A program made the translations under genes and the position numbers. The notes beneath the pieces were generated by a model. The model was not told the DNA's origin, made no database searches, and saw only the letters and a list, made by a program, of their open reading frames with translations. Of a stretch of 64,000 nt of DNA, positions 26,212-35,088 are shown one piece after another. Positions within the stretch are counted from its first letter, which is position 1. Each line of letters starts with the position of its first letter. Source of the DNA: a bacterium GBS-1 (GTDB lineage Bacteria; Synergistota; GBS-1); assembly GCA_001443005.1 (NCBI GenBank), contig LEKQ01000005.1:128809-192808 (forward strand), given 5' to 3'.

Positions 26212-26212
26212 T
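26207..26212 (+). promoter_or_regulatory. Consensus -10 placing the start near the flippase-like ATG
   Basis: TATAAT at 26207-26212 overlaps the end of the upstream gene; TTCATA 17 nt upstream (26184-26189) matches four of six -35 bases. Transcription would begin within a base or two of the ATG at 26220, which has no Shine-Dalgarno sequence. Confidence 0.5.
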
Positions 26213-26219
26213 AGTTCTC

Positions 26220-27263
26220 ATGAGAGGAACTTCCTTCAAGAGGGGTATCCTGATCTTTCTCCTTATAACTTTGGTGGCTGCCTTTCTTGTGCTTTTTTTC
26301 ACCTTCAGTAAGGAAACGTTAGGCGCTCTTATGAGAATGAGGCGAGCTTCGCTCATGATAGCCTTCTTATGCATATTTGCCTCCTGGACCTTCGAGTTCT
26401 TGAGGTTTAGAGAGCTTCTTCGCTCTGCTGGTTGGGATATAAACTTTAGGGAGGGGTTAGCTTTAGTTTGGGTAAACTACTTCGGTTGTGCGGTTACTCC
26501 ATTGCAGAGCGGTGGAGGTCCTTTTCAGATATACGTTCTCTATCGTAAGGGGGTTCCGATAGGCGTGGGCTTTGCGGTTACTCTAATAAGAACCCTCATA
26601 ACTTTGATAATACTTAGTTTTGCCGGTCCGATAATAGTTTTTACGCATCCTGAGTTGATGGAAAACGCTCTTTTAAGGGGAATGATGATATACGTCACTA
26701 CCTTTCTCGTTGGAGTTTCCATACTTATATTCATAAGCTTGAAGAGGATCGATCTGATAAGAAAGATCGTGGCGTGGGTTGTTCTCTTCCTTCATAGGCT
26801 GGGGCTCTTTAAAAGGAGGGGTCCCTTATACGTTTTAAGGCGTATCAATAAGGAAATAGACCTTTATAACGATAACTTCAGGGTTTTGGTTGGCAGGGAG
26901 AGGAAGAGACTAGCCTTGGCTATCTTATATAGCTTCTTTCAGATTTTAGCCCATTTCTTTGCTCTTCCCTCCATCATGTGGGGGTTGAGGCTCAGCTTCA
27001 ACCTGGGTATGGTGCTTATGATACAAGCGGTGTTCTTATTCATACTTTACTTCGTTCCTACACCTGGGGGGAGCGGCGTCGCTGAAGGCGGTGCTGCTAT
27101 CCTATTTACCTATATTATGCCTGCTCACATTACCGGTGTTGCAGCCGTTTTGTGGAGATTTTTCACCGATTACATTCCCATAGTCTTGGGAGGAATAGTT
27201 GCCATAAAGGTCTTTGGCCTCAGGACGCTTGAAGAGGTGATGAAGCCTGAGGAGGAGACTTAA
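26220..27263 (+). CDS. LPG_synthase_TM/UPF0104 family membrane protein
   Basis: A 347-residue polytopic protein with about eight hydrophobic helices. The family motifs VWVNYFGCAVTPLQSGGGPFQ and FVPTPGGSGVAEGG (the two half-signatures of the UPF0104/lysylphosphatidylglycerol-synthase transmembrane family) are clear. Members include the flippase part of MprF and AglD-type proteins in glycolipid metabolism; here it might move a lipid-linked sugar or modify lipids. No synthetase domain is attached. It is the last gene of the sugar cluster and may be read from a leaderless transcript. Confidence 0.85.
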   Translation: MRGTSFKRGILIFLLITLVAAFLVLFFTFSKETLGALMRMRRASLMIAFLCIFASWTFEFLRFRELLRSAGWDINFREGLALVWVNYFGCAVTPLQSGGGPFQIYVLYRKGVPIGVGFAVTLIRTLITLIILSFAGPIIVFTHPELMENALLRGMMIYVTTFLVGVSILIFISLKRIDLIRKIVAWVVLFLHRLGLFKRRGPLYVLRRINKEIDLYNDNFRVLVGRERKRLALAILYSFFQILAHFFALPSIMWGLRLSFNLGMVLMIQAVFLFILYFVPTPGGSGVAEGGAAILFTYIMPAHITGVAAVLWRFFTDYIPIVLGGIVAIKVFGLRTLEEVMKPEEET

Positions 27264-27321
27264 GCTTCTATATTACCCCTTTCCCTTAGGTTATCTTCTC
27301 CTCGAGCTTTCGGAAAGGGGG

Positions 27322-27702
27322 TTGTTTTCCTCTCGCTTTTCCTCTACCCCTTTGGGCTCACCTTTGGAGGATATCGGGCTTAAGAAGGTTCTTGATAGTT
27401 ACTTTTCGAGAAAGAATATGAGCTTATCCTACCCTCTTGACCTGACGGGAGTACCTTATCACTTCTTAGCCATCTACTCAGTTCTCCTAAGCGTTTCTCC
27501 TGGGCAAACGGTATCTTACGGGGAACTCGCCCGTAAGGTTGAGACGTCTCCGAGGGCTGTTGGGGTAGCCATGAGGATGAACAGACACCTACTTTTTATT
27601 CCCTGTCATAGAGTTGTAAAAGGGGATGGGAGCTTAGGAGGATTCGCGTCAGGCATAGAGCTTAAGAGATGGCTTCTTCTTCATGAGCTTGACAAAATTT
27701 GA
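27322..27702 (+). CDS. ogt: Methylated-DNA--protein-cysteine methyltransferase (Ogt-like)
   Basis: This suicidal repair protein removes O6-alkyl groups from guanine. The active-site IPCHRVV (Cys 95 as numbered from 27322), the YGELARKVETSPRAVGVAM recognition helix-loop, and GGFASGIELKRWLLLHE at the end are standard. From the TTG start the protein is 126 residues, short for the family. The in-frame sequence upstream (from about 27268) reads YYPFPLGYLLLELSERGL, which looks like the missing N-terminal domain strand pair, but it has no ATG, GTG or TTG; a CTG at 27247 is the only near-standard option. The true N-terminus is therefore unsure. Confidence 0.88.
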   Translation: MFSSRFSSTPLGSPLEDIGLKKVLDSYFSRKNMSLSYPLDLTGVPYHFLAIYSVLLSVSPGQTVSYGELARKVETSPRAVGVAMRMNRHLLFIPCHRVVKGDGSLGGFASGIELKRWLLLHELDKI

Positions 27703-27717
27703 CTTTCGTGATAATTT
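27689..27717 (+). promoter_or_regulatory. Sigma-70 promoter of the hrcA-dnaK operon
   Basis: TTGACA (27689-27694), 17-nt spacer, TAATTT (27712-27717). It starts within the end of ogt and lies just upstream of the CIRCE operator. Confidence 0.65.
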
Positions 27718-27728
27718 TTAATGTGCTA

Positions 27729-27755
27729 TTAGCACTCTAGCTTTTAGAGTGCTAA
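27729..27755 (+). promoter_or_regulatory. CIRCE operator upstream of hrcA
   Basis: TTAGCACTC, nine bases, GAGTGCTAA: an exact match to the CIRCE consensus bound by HrcA. It sits just downstream of the promoter and before the hrcA ribosome-binding site, so HrcA autoregulates the operon. Confidence 0.97.
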
Positions 27756-27767
27756 TAGGGGGGTGAG

Positions 27768-28793
27768 ATGGTGTTAACTGAAAGGCAGAAGAAAATTCTC
27801 CTTGCTGTTGTTAAGGATTATATAGAGAGCGCGGAGCCGGTTGGCTCGAGGACGATTTCCAAGAAGTATCTTCCATCCCTGAGTCCTGCTACTATTCGTA
27901 ATGAGATGGCAGATCTAGAGGAGATGGGGTACTTCTATCAACCGCATACGTCTGCCGGTAGGGTTCCCACCAACAAGGCCTATAGATATTACGTTAACGC
28001 TATCCTTAGCGGAGAAGAGAAGCTTACCTTCGATGATTATCTATTTAGGGAGCTTTTGAATGAGGCTAAGGAAGAGATAGAATCGCTTTTAAGAAGGATA
28101 GGAAAGCTCATCTCCAGAACGACCGACTACATAAGCATAATTGTGGCCTTAAGGTCAAGGGAGAGCGTTATAAAGAAGATTGAGCTCTTTCGCTTAGATC
28201 TGATGCATGCCTTGATGATAATAGTTACAGAAGGGGGCTGGGTTCACCATAAGTTGATAACCTTGAAGGAGGATATGGATGAGGAGGAGATAGAGGAGCT
28301 TGGTAGGTATATAAATGAAAAGCTAAGCGGGAAGAGCCTAGGTAGCTTAGATGAGGGGTTTATTAGGGAGCTCATCAAGAAGCTCGAAGAGTACAAGGGA
28401 GTTTGCGTAGAGGCTATACAGGCCTTAGCTGAGGTGAGGGAGAGGTTCAATAGCAAGGTATACCTTGAGGGTGTGACGAATATACTTAAGCTTCCCGAGT
28501 TCAAGGATGTGGAAAAGATTAGGATAGTGCTTGAGGTGCTTGAAGAAGAGGATTTCATGGCTAAGATGCTTGCTGAGCTATCTCGCGGCGAGAATCTTAA
28601 GGTTATAATAGGCGAGGAAAATCCGATAGACAGGATGAAGGAGTGCAGTCTAGTTACGGCGAGCTATAGCCTTGGTGGAAAGATAATGGGCATATTGGGC
28701 ATAGTTGGCCCAACGCGCATGGACTATAAGAGGGTTATATCCCTTATGAAGGCCATGACTAAATTTCTTGAGTCAGTTGAGGGGGGATCTTGA
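27768..28793 (+). CDS. hrcA: HrcA, heat-inducible transcription repressor
   Basis: HrcA binds CIRCE and represses class I heat-shock genes; its activity depends on GroEL. The N-terminal winged helix is evident (LTERQKKILLAVVKDYIES, GSRTISKKYLPSLSPATIRNEMADLEEMGY, PHTSAGRVPTNKAYRYYV), followed by the GAF-like and dimerisation regions ending with the IGIVGPTRMDY-type motif (ILGIVGPTRMDYKRVISLM). The length, 341 residues, is normal. The ATG follows GGGGGGTGAG. Both operator targets, here and before groES, are in this window. Confidence 0.96.
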   Translation: MVLTERQKKILLAVVKDYIESAEPVGSRTISKKYLPSLSPATIRNEMADLEEMGYFYQPHTSAGRVPTNKAYRYYVNAILSGEEKLTFDDYLFRELLNEAKEEIESLLRRIGKLISRTTDYISIIVALRSRESVIKKIELFRLDLMHALMIIVTEGGWVHHKLITLKEDMDEEEIEELGRYINEKLSGKSLGSLDEGFIRELIKKLEEYKGVCVEAIQALAEVRERFNSKVYLEGVTNILKLPEFKDVEKIRIVLEVLEEEDFMAKMLAELSRGENLKVIIGEENPIDRMKECSLVTASYSLGGKIMGILGIVGPTRMDYKRVISLMKAMTKFLESVEGGS

Positions 28794-28799
28794 CGAGAT

Positions 28800-29327
28800 A
28801 TGAGGCATGTTCGTAGAAAGCCTACTAAGAGGGAGTATAAAAAGCTCTTGGAGAGGGTTAGGGAGTTGGAGTCTGAGAAGGCGAATTTGAGGGAACTTGT
28901 GGATAACTATAGAGGTATGCTCGCGAAAATGCAGATAGATTTTAATAACTTTAGAAAGCGTATTGAGAGAGATAAGGAAATGGAGCGCGCTATGGCTTCT
29001 GAGAGGGTTATAAAGGAGATAATCCCTGTCCTTGATAATTTGGAGCATGCAATTCAGGCTTCTTCTAACTCGAGCGATGCTGAGAGCATCGTCAACGGTA
29101 TAAGGATGATACTGAGGCAGCTTTTAAGCGCTTTGTCTAAGGAGGGGTTAGAGGTCATCCCTACCGTCGGGAGCGATTTTGATCCTGCCGTTCATGAAGC
29201 GGTGGAGGTTGTGAATGTAAACGATGATAAGGATGACGGAAAGGTTCTTTTTGAGATTAGAAAGGGATATATCTTAGGGGGTAGGGTTATAAGACCCGCC
29301 CTCGTGAAGGTTGGTAAGAAGGGGTGA
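28800..29327 (+). CDS. grpE: GrpE, nucleotide exchange factor of DnaK
   Basis: GrpE releases ADP from DnaK. The N-terminal coiled coil ([17 protein letters not shown]), [29 protein letters not shown] and the beta-wing HEAVEVVNV with [16 protein letters not shown] are all present in 175 residues. It follows hrcA by 6 nt and overlaps the dnaK GTG/ATG region. Confidence 0.95.
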   Translation: MRHVRRKPTKREYKKLLERVRELESEKANLRELVDNYRGMLAKMQIDFNNFRKRIERDKEMERAMASERVIKEIIPVLDNLEHAIQASSNSSDAESIVNGIRMILRQLLSALSKEGLEVIPTVGSDFDPAVHEAVEVVNVNDDKDDGKVLFEIRKGYILGGRVIRPALVKVGKKG

Positions 29328-29332
29328 TGGGG

Positions 29333-31162
29333 ATGGTGAACAAGGAGAAGGTGGTTGGAATCGATCTTGGAACTACTAACTCCGTTATAGCTGTGGTTGA
29401 AGGTGGTCAGCCCATAGTTATTCCCAATGCGGAGGGAAGCAGGTTAACCCCCTCAGTCGTTGCCTTTACCAAGGATGGGCAGCGACTGGTGGGACAGCTT
29501 GCCAAGAGGCAGGCTATAGTTAATCCTGAGAGAACCATAGTTTCCATAAAGCGGAAGATGGGGACAGACTACAAGGTGGTTATAGATGGTAAAGCCTACA
29601 CGCCTCAGGAGATCTCAGCTATGATCTTACAAAAGCTCAAGCAGGATGCGGAGGCTTATCTTGGGGTTCCGATAAGGAAGGCTGTGATAACGGTGCCGGC
29701 TTACTTTACCGATGCCCAGAGGCAGGCTACCAAGGATGCGGGAACCATAGCTGGGCTTGAAGTTCTCAGGATAATCAACGAGCCTACGGCGTCCGCTTTG
29801 GCCTACGGTCTTGACAAAGAGGGTGAGCAGACTATACTTGTCTTTGACCTCGGTGGCGGTACCTTCGATGTATCCATACTTGAGGTTGGGGAAGGGGTTT
29901 TTGAGGTTAGGGCTACCTGTGGTGATAATCATCTTGGGGGAGATGACTGGGATCAGAGGATCATCGATTGGTTAGTGGAGGAGTTTAGGAAGGAAACGGG
30001 GATAGACCTAAGGAACGACAGAATGGCAATGCAGAGGTTGAAGGAAGCTGCTGAAAAAGCCAAGATAGAGCTTTCCACGATGGTTGAAACCATAATAAGC
30101 CTACCCTTTATCGCGGCTGATCATACCGGACCTAAGCATCTTGAAAGGACCCTAACTCGCGCCAAGTTTGAGGAGATGACCCATGACCTTGTGGAGAGAC
30201 TCGTTGGACCTACCCTTAGAGCTTTAGAGGATGCGAAGCTTTCTCCTTCAGATATACATAAGGTCCTTCTTGTAGGCGGATCTACGAGGATGCCCATGGT
30301 TCAGAGGAAGGTTAAGGAGCTTCTGGGCAAGGAACCTTCTAAGGAGATTAACCCCGATGAGTGCGTTGCTATAGGTGCTGCTATTCAGGCTGCGATCCTC
30401 GCGGGTGAGGTTAGGGATGTCGTTTTGGTAGACGTTACGCCTCTCTCCCTTGGGATAGAGACCTTGGGTGGTGTTTTCACCAAGATAATAGAGAGGAATA
30501 CTCCTATACCTGTCTCTAAGAGTCAGATATTCACTACCGCGGCGGATAATCAGACTTCGGTTGAGATACACGTCCTTCAGGGAGAGCGCCCAATGGCTGC
30601 CGATAACGTCTCCTTAGGTAGGTTTATCTTAAGCGGTATACCTCCTGCGCCCAGGGGTGTTCCGCAGATCGAGGTAACCTTTAACATCGACGTTAACGGC
30701 ATACTTCAAGTCTCCGCTAAGGATCTCGCTACAGGTAAGCAACAGGCCATAACTATTAAATCCACTCGCTTATCTGAGGCTGAGATAGAGAGGATGAGGA
30801 AAGAGGCCGAACTTTACGCCGAGGAGGATAGGAAGAAGAAGGAGCTTGCGGAGGCTCGCAACCAGGCTGATAGTTTGATCTATTCCACCGAAAGGACCAT
30901 TCGTGACTTTCAGGATAAGATCACGAGCACGGAGAAGGAGGAGCTTAACAAGGCTATAGAGGAGCTGCGCTCTAAGATGGGTGGTAACGATATAGATGCT
31001 ATAAAGAAGGCCATGGAGGAGCTTACGACTAAGCTTCACAGGGTTACCTCAAGGCTATACTCAAGCGGTGCTCAGGCTCAAGGAGGACAGGGAGCTGGAG
31101 GACAAGCTGGAGGGAGCACTATGGATGCCCATTTTAGGGAGGCGAGCGGTGGTAGTCAATAA
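29333..31162 (+). CDS. dnaK: DnaK, Hsp70 chaperone
   Basis: The ATPase domain starts with [17 protein letters not shown] and includes [34 protein letters not shown] and [14 protein letters not shown]; the linker [16 protein letters not shown] and the substrate domain follow, with a C-terminal Gly/Gln/Ala tail ([14 protein letters not shown]). About 609 residues, typical. In-frame starts at 29324 (GTG), 29327 and 29333 (ATG) exist; I chose 29333 as the one that gives the usual short N-terminus with best ribosome-site spacing. CIRCE-controlled. Confidence 0.97.
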   Translation: MVNKEKVVGIDLGTTNSVIAVVEGGQPIVIPNAEGSRLTPSVVAFTKDGQRLVGQLAKRQAIVNPERTIVSIKRKMGTDYKVVIDGKAYTPQEISAMILQKLKQDAEAYLGVPIRKAVITVPAYFTDAQRQATKDAGTIAGLEVLRIINEPTASALAYGLDKEGEQTILVFDLGGGTFDVSILEVGEGVFEVRATCGDNHLGGDDWDQRIIDWLVEEFRKETGIDLRNDRMAMQRLKEAAEKAKIELSTMVETIISLPFIAADHTGPKHLERTLTRAKFEEMTHDLVERLVGPTLRALEDAKLSPSDIHKVLLVGGSTRMPMVQRKVKELLGKEPSKEINPDECVAIGAAIQAAILAGEVRDVVLVDVTPLSLGIETLGGVFTKIIERNTPIPVSKSQIFTTAADNQTSVEIHVLQGERPMAADNVSLGRFILSGIPPAPRGVPQIEVTFNIDVNGILQVSAKDLATGKQQAITIKSTRLSEAEIERMRKEAELYAEEDRKKKELAEARNQADSLIYSTERTIRDFQDKITSTEKEELNKAIEELRSKMGGNDIDAIKKAMEELTTKLHRVTSRLYSSGAQAQGGQGAGGQAGGSTMDAHFREASGGSQ

Positions 31163-32304
31163 TGAAGGACTATTATGAGATACTTGGTGTTCCGAGGAAT
31201 GCCTCTCAGGAAGAGATAAAGAAGGCCTATAGAAAGCTGGTTAGACAGTATCACCCTGATCTAAATAAAGATAACCCGGAGGCGGAGAAGAAGTTTAAGG
31301 AGATAAATGAGGCCTATGAGGTCTTAAGCGATCCTGAGAAAAGGGCCAAATATGACAAATATGGAAGGTTAGATGGGGACTTTGGCCCGCCTCCAGGGGG
31401 TGGCTTTGATTTCGATTTCGGTAGAGGCTTTGACTTTGGTTTTGACCCCTTCGAGGATATTTTCGAGAGGTTCTTTGGGGGAGGCTTTAGGAGAAGGAGT
31501 GGAGATATAGGGCCTCAGAAAGGGGCAGATCTTGAGATGCCCCTTGAGGTAACGCTTGAGGAAGCCTTTAGAGGAGGGGAGAAGGAGATCAGCGTTCCCC
31601 GCTGGAAGATTTGCTCAACCTGTGGGGGATTGGGATCTGCGCCTGGGAGCTCTCCTCGAACCTGCCCTTATTGTCATGGGACTGGTAGGGTGGAAGATAG
31701 GCGCTCCAGCATATTCGGTGAGTTCATAAGCGTTAGGACTTGTCATCATTGTGGTGGTAAGGGAACGATTATAGATAGGCCTTGCCCGACGTGCAATGGT
31801 AGCGGAAGGGTTAGGGAGTGGAGGAAGATAGTAGTTACCATCCCTAGGGGTGTGGAAAGCGGCGTGAGGCTCAGGATCCCGGGCGAAGGGGAGCTCGGAG
31901 AGAGGGGAGGTCCTCCGGGAGACCTCTTTCTGGTTGTAAACGTTAAACCTCACCCATTGTTCGAGAGAAGGGGGAGGGACTTATATTATAAGCTGAAGCT
32001 TTCCTTCCCTGAGCTTGCGCTTGGGACCATCGTTGAGGTTCCAACTATAGATGGAGAGAAAGCCGAGCTTAAGATACCTCCTGGAACCCAAGTGGGCGAG
32101 GTTTTCAAGATATCTAAGCGGGGGATGCCGAGCCTGGATGGTAAAGGAAGAGGGCACATGTTCGTTGAGGTAGGTATGGAGATCCCATCGAAGCTAACCG
32201 AAAGGCAGAGGGACCTTCTTAGAGAGTTCGCCAAAGAGAGTGGGATAAACTTAGGGGAGAGCCTAAGCTTCTTCCAAAAGTTTAAGAAGAGCTTTGGAAC
32301 ATGA
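31162..32304 (+). CDS. dnaJ: DnaJ, Hsp40 co-chaperone
   Basis: The J domain ([23 protein letters not shown] motif in YHPDLNKDN), a Gly/Phe-rich linker (about 75-115), four zinc-binding CxxCxGxG repeats ([32 protein letters not shown]), and the C-terminal substrate domains ([24 protein letters not shown]) are all present in 380 residues. The ATG shares one base with the dnaK stop. Confidence 0.97.
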   Translation: MKDYYEILGVPRNASQEEIKKAYRKLVRQYHPDLNKDNPEAEKKFKEINEAYEVLSDPEKRAKYDKYGRLDGDFGPPPGGGFDFDFGRGFDFGFDPFEDIFERFFGGGFRRRSGDIGPQKGADLEMPLEVTLEEAFRGGEKEISVPRWKICSTCGGLGSAPGSSPRTCPYCHGTGRVEDRRSSIFGEFISVRTCHHCGGKGTIIDRPCPTCNGSGRVREWRKIVVTIPRGVESGVRLRIPGEGELGERGGPPGDLFLVVNVKPHPLFERRGRDLYYKLKLSFPELALGTIVEVPTIDGEKAELKIPPGTQVGEVFKISKRGMPSLDGKGRGHMFVEVGMEIPSKLTERQRDLLREFAKESGINLGESLSFFQKFKKSFGT

Positions 32305-33101
32305 AGTGGTATTATCTGGATATCTACGGTGATGATGAGGTAGAGCTTTTAGAAAGATTAGCTCTTTTGGAGCTTAAGGCAGTGGGCCTTCCCGGTAAAG
32401 GGAGGGCCCACTTTAGAGTTTACTTTAGTAGCATAAGAGAGAGGGAGGAAATCCTATCCAAGCTTAAGGGGGTGTATGAACTTCTCTTAGGTGAGGAGGA
32501 TGACGAGAATTGGGCTCTTAAGGTAGAGGAGGGGTATGAACCGGTGCGGGCGGGGCGCTTTGTCGTTGTCCCTTCAACCTTGATTCCGATAGTGGTTAAG
32601 CCTGGGATGGCTTTTGGAACTGGTTATCATCCATCGACGAGGATAGCCCTCAAGCTGATAGATAGTGAGGTAAGCGAGGTCAAGGGGCTCTCCATAGACC
32701 TTGGGACGGGAAGTGGTATATTAGCCATAGCTTTGTGGAGAAAGGGCATTAAGCCCCTCTTTGCGATAGACAATGATCCGATAGCCTTGAAGGAAGCCAA
32801 GGAGAACCTTTCCCGAAATGGAGTGGTAGATGGGGTTTACCTTCTGGGAGGGGATCTTCTTAGCCCTTTCAAGGAGGAGGTCAAGTTTAACCTTGTTGTT
32901 GCTAACCTTCTTCTTCCTCTATTTGAGTCATTCCTTTATGAGATAGCGTCTCATATGGTTAAGGGAGGTGTTTTCATAGCTTCAGGAGTATCTTTGTCGG
33001 AAAGGGAAGCCTTCTTGAAACTCCTTGAAAGTCACTCTTTTGAGGTTAAAAGCCTTTTGGAGGAGGAAGGTTGGATTGGAGCGGCGTCGATTCTTCGCTG
33101 A
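32301..33101 (+). CDS. prmA: PrmA, ribosomal protein L11 methyltransferase
   Basis: The SAM-dependent fold is clear: [19 protein letters not shown] (the L11 methyltransferase signature), [30 protein letters not shown], and [12 protein letters not shown] in place of the N-N-P-P-like motif. At 266 residues it is slightly shorter than E. coli PrmA in its N-terminal substrate domain. It is coupled to dnaJ by a 4-nt overlap, the usual dnaJ-prmA-rsmE order. Confidence 0.92.
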   Translation: MKWYYLDIYGDDEVELLERLALLELKAVGLPGKGRAHFRVYFSSIREREEILSKLKGVYELLLGEEDDENWALKVEEGYEPVRAGRFVVVPSTLIPIVVKPGMAFGTGYHPSTRIALKLIDSEVSEVKGLSIDLGTGSGILAIALWRKGIKPLFAIDNDPIALKEAKENLSRNGVVDGVYLLGGDLLSPFKEEVKFNLVVANLLLPLFESFLYEIASHMVKGGVFIASGVSLSEREAFLKLLESHSFEVKSLLEEEGWIGAASILR

Positions 33102-33789
33102 AATTGAAGAAGGCTTTGCTATAGTTAAAGGTGAGGAGGCCTATCATCTTTCCGTTGTTCTCAGGCTTGGGAAGGGAGATGAGATTGAGCTTTTGACCTC
33201 GGAGGGGATATGGATAGGTAGGATAGAAAGCCTCGCGGGGGATGTGGTTAGGGTTTCCTTATTGGAGAGGAAGACGGTGGAGAAACTACCCTTTGATGTT
33301 TTTTTATTTCAGGGGATCACCAAGGGTAGGCGTATAGATTGGCTAGTGCAGAAGGCCGCCGAGCTGGGGTGTAAGGCCTTTTATCCTATGTTTACGAGAT
33401 ATACGGTTCTTAACGAGGTTGGGGAGGAGAAGCTTAAGAGGTGGGTTAAGATAGCAAAAGAGGCCTCTAAGCAGTGTGGTAGACCGGACGTTATGGAGGT
33501 TAGGGAACCTATAGGCTTCGCTGATGCTATTAAGCTCTCTGGTGAGATGAATGCCCTGAGGATAGCTCCCTGCTTGAGGGGAGAACCTGTCCCTTTGAGG
33601 GATGTTCTATTAAAGGGCAGAAGCGATCGCGTTGCGATATTTATAGGTCCAGAAGGGGGGTTTTCCCCAGAGGAGGTTGAGATGTTGACTTCCTCTGGCA
33701 TTAAAACGGTCACACTTGGGCCTTATATACTTAAGAGCGAAACTGCTTCAATCATGGTCTTAAGTGCTCTTCTTACGCTTTGGGGATAA
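33076..33789 (+). CDS. rsmE: RsmE, 16S rRNA m3U1498 methyltransferase
   Basis: RsmE is a SPOUT methyltransferase. The N-terminal PUA-like part starts ERRRFFAEI and contains LSVVLRLGKGDEIELL; the SPOUT domain has TKGRRIDWLVQKAAELG, EASKQCGRPDVMEV, IFIGPEGGFSPEEVE and LGPYILKSETASIMVLSAL. I chose the TTG at 33076, preceded by GGAGGAGGAAGG; an in-frame TTG at 33025 would add 17 residues absent from the family. It overlaps prmA by 26 nt. Confidence 0.93.
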   Translation: MERRRFFAEIEEGFAIVKGEEAYHLSVVLRLGKGDEIELLTSEGIWIGRIESLAGDVVRVSLLERKTVEKLPFDVFLFQGITKGRRIDWLVQKAAELGCKAFYPMFTRYTVLNEVGEEKLKRWVKIAKEASKQCGRPDVMEVREPIGFADAIKLSGEMNALRIAPCLRGEPVPLRDVLLKGRSDRVAIFIGPEGGFSPEEVEMLTSSGIKTVTLGPYILKSETASIMVLSALLTLWG

Positions 33790-33795
33790 TAGCTC

Positions 33796-35007
33796 ATGAA
33801 GGTTTACCTATCTTACTTAGGTTGTAGGGTTAACCAATCGGAGATAGAGGGTATAGCCTCCCTTTATAGGAGTAGGGGTGCTGAGATAGTGGAGTCTCCT
33901 CAGGAGGCAGATATCATAGTTATAAATACCTGTGCTGTGACTAAGGAAGCTGAGCGTAAGAGCAGGCAGCACATAAGGAGGCTAAGAAGGGCCAATCCAA
34001 GGGCTAGGCTTATAGCTATCGGTTGTTATGTTGAACTTGTAGGGGAAAGGATCTTTGAGCTTGGAGTTGACCAGGCCTATGGGAATAGGGATAAGCATAG
34101 GGTTTTAGGTGAGGGTTTGAATGCTTTCTTTTTTATGGAGGAGGGGCTTTCCTATCATTCGAGGCCCTTCGTTAAAGTGCAGGACGGCTGCGACGCCAAC
34201 TGTAGCTACTGTCTTATAAGACGCTTGAGGGGTAAGGGGCTTTCTCGCCCACTTAACGATGTGGTTTCGGAGGTTAGAAGACTCATATCCTTAGGCTATG
34301 ATGAAGTGACCTTAGTTGGCGTTCATCTTGGTAGCTATGGCAGGGATATAGGCAGTAGCTTAAGGGAGCTTGTTGAAGTCTTGCTTAGGCTCGATGGCTT
34401 GCGGTTACTTAGACTCGGGTCAGTTGAGCCCTTCGATATAGATGATAGCTTTTTAGAGCTTTACGATAGGTTTGATAATCTCGCTCCCCATCTTCATCTT
34501 CCCCTTCAGAGTGGGAGTGATAGGGTCCTTCGGTTGATGAGAAGACCCTATACGGTTGAGGGGTACCTTAATCTCGTTTATAAACTTAAGCGCCTTAGGG
34601 AGCATTTCAACGTAACGACCGATATAATGGTTGGCTTTCCTACTGAGACCGATGAGGACTTCTCAGGCACTATTGAGGTGGTTAGGAGGGCCAACTTTGG
34701 AAGAGTTCATATATTTAGGTATTCCCCTCGGCCGTTTACCGATGCTTCGCGTATGCCTCCTCTCCCTGAGGAGGTCCTTGATGAGAGGCTTGAGCTTTTA
34801 AGGAAGGAGGCTTTAAAGAGCGCACTTCGTTTTAATGAGGGTTTGGTTGGGAAGCGCTTCAATGCCGTTCTATTAGAGGATGGTAGCGCTCTTCTTCCTC
34901 AATATGTTGAGGTCTTCATACCGGAAGGGGTTGGAAGAGGAAAAAGGTGGATTACAGTTTTAATAGAGAAGGCTACGTCAATAGGGGTTTATGGGAGAGC
35001 TCTTTAG
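33796..35007 (+). CDS. mtaB: MtaB, tRNA t6A37 methylthiotransferase
   Basis: A radical-SAM methylthiotransferase that converts t6A to ms2t6A in tRNA. The N-terminal UPF0004 domain has YLSYLGCRVNQSEIEGI, INTCAVTKEAERKSRQ and IAIGCY (three cluster cysteines); the radical-SAM CxxxCxxC lies in DGCDANCSYCLIRRLRG, followed by HLHLPLQSGSD. The TRAM region at the C-terminus is short (VGKRFNAVLLED), giving 403 residues. It closes the dnaK-linked operon. Confidence 0.92.
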   Translation: MKVYLSYLGCRVNQSEIEGIASLYRSRGAEIVESPQEADIIVINTCAVTKEAERKSRQHIRRLRRANPRARLIAIGCYVELVGERIFELGVDQAYGNRDKHRVLGEGLNAFFFMEEGLSYHSRPFVKVQDGCDANCSYCLIRRLRGKGLSRPLNDVVSEVRRLISLGYDEVTLVGVHLGSYGRDIGSSLRELVEVLLRLDGLRLLRLGSVEPFDIDDSFLELYDRFDNLAPHLHLPLQSGSDRVLRLMRRPYTVEGYLNLVYKLKRLREHFNVTTDIMVGFPTETDEDFSGTIEVVRRANFGRVHIFRYSPRPFTDASRMPPLPEEVLDERLELLRKEALKSALRFNEGLVGKRFNAVLLEDGSALLPQYVEVFIPEGVGRGKRWITVLIEKATSIGVYGRAL

Positions 35008-35010
35008 CGA

Positions 35011-35016
35011 TATAAT
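35011..35016 (+). promoter_or_regulatory. Possible -10 upstream of leuS
   Basis: TATAAT immediately after mtaB; the matching -35 (TTTATG, 34988-34993, 17-nt spacer) is poor. The leader to the ATG at 35089 is too short for a T-box. Confidence 0.35.
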
Positions 35017-35088
35017 TAATTTAAGGCGCTTTCCTTGTGATAAAATAGTCTTGGCTGGACTATAAGTTAGGGGAGGGAGATTTAAACT

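Noticed and set aside
35008-35088. Possible T-box in the leuS leader
   Set aside because: Only about 80 nt are available, with no conserved T-box sequence or terminator.
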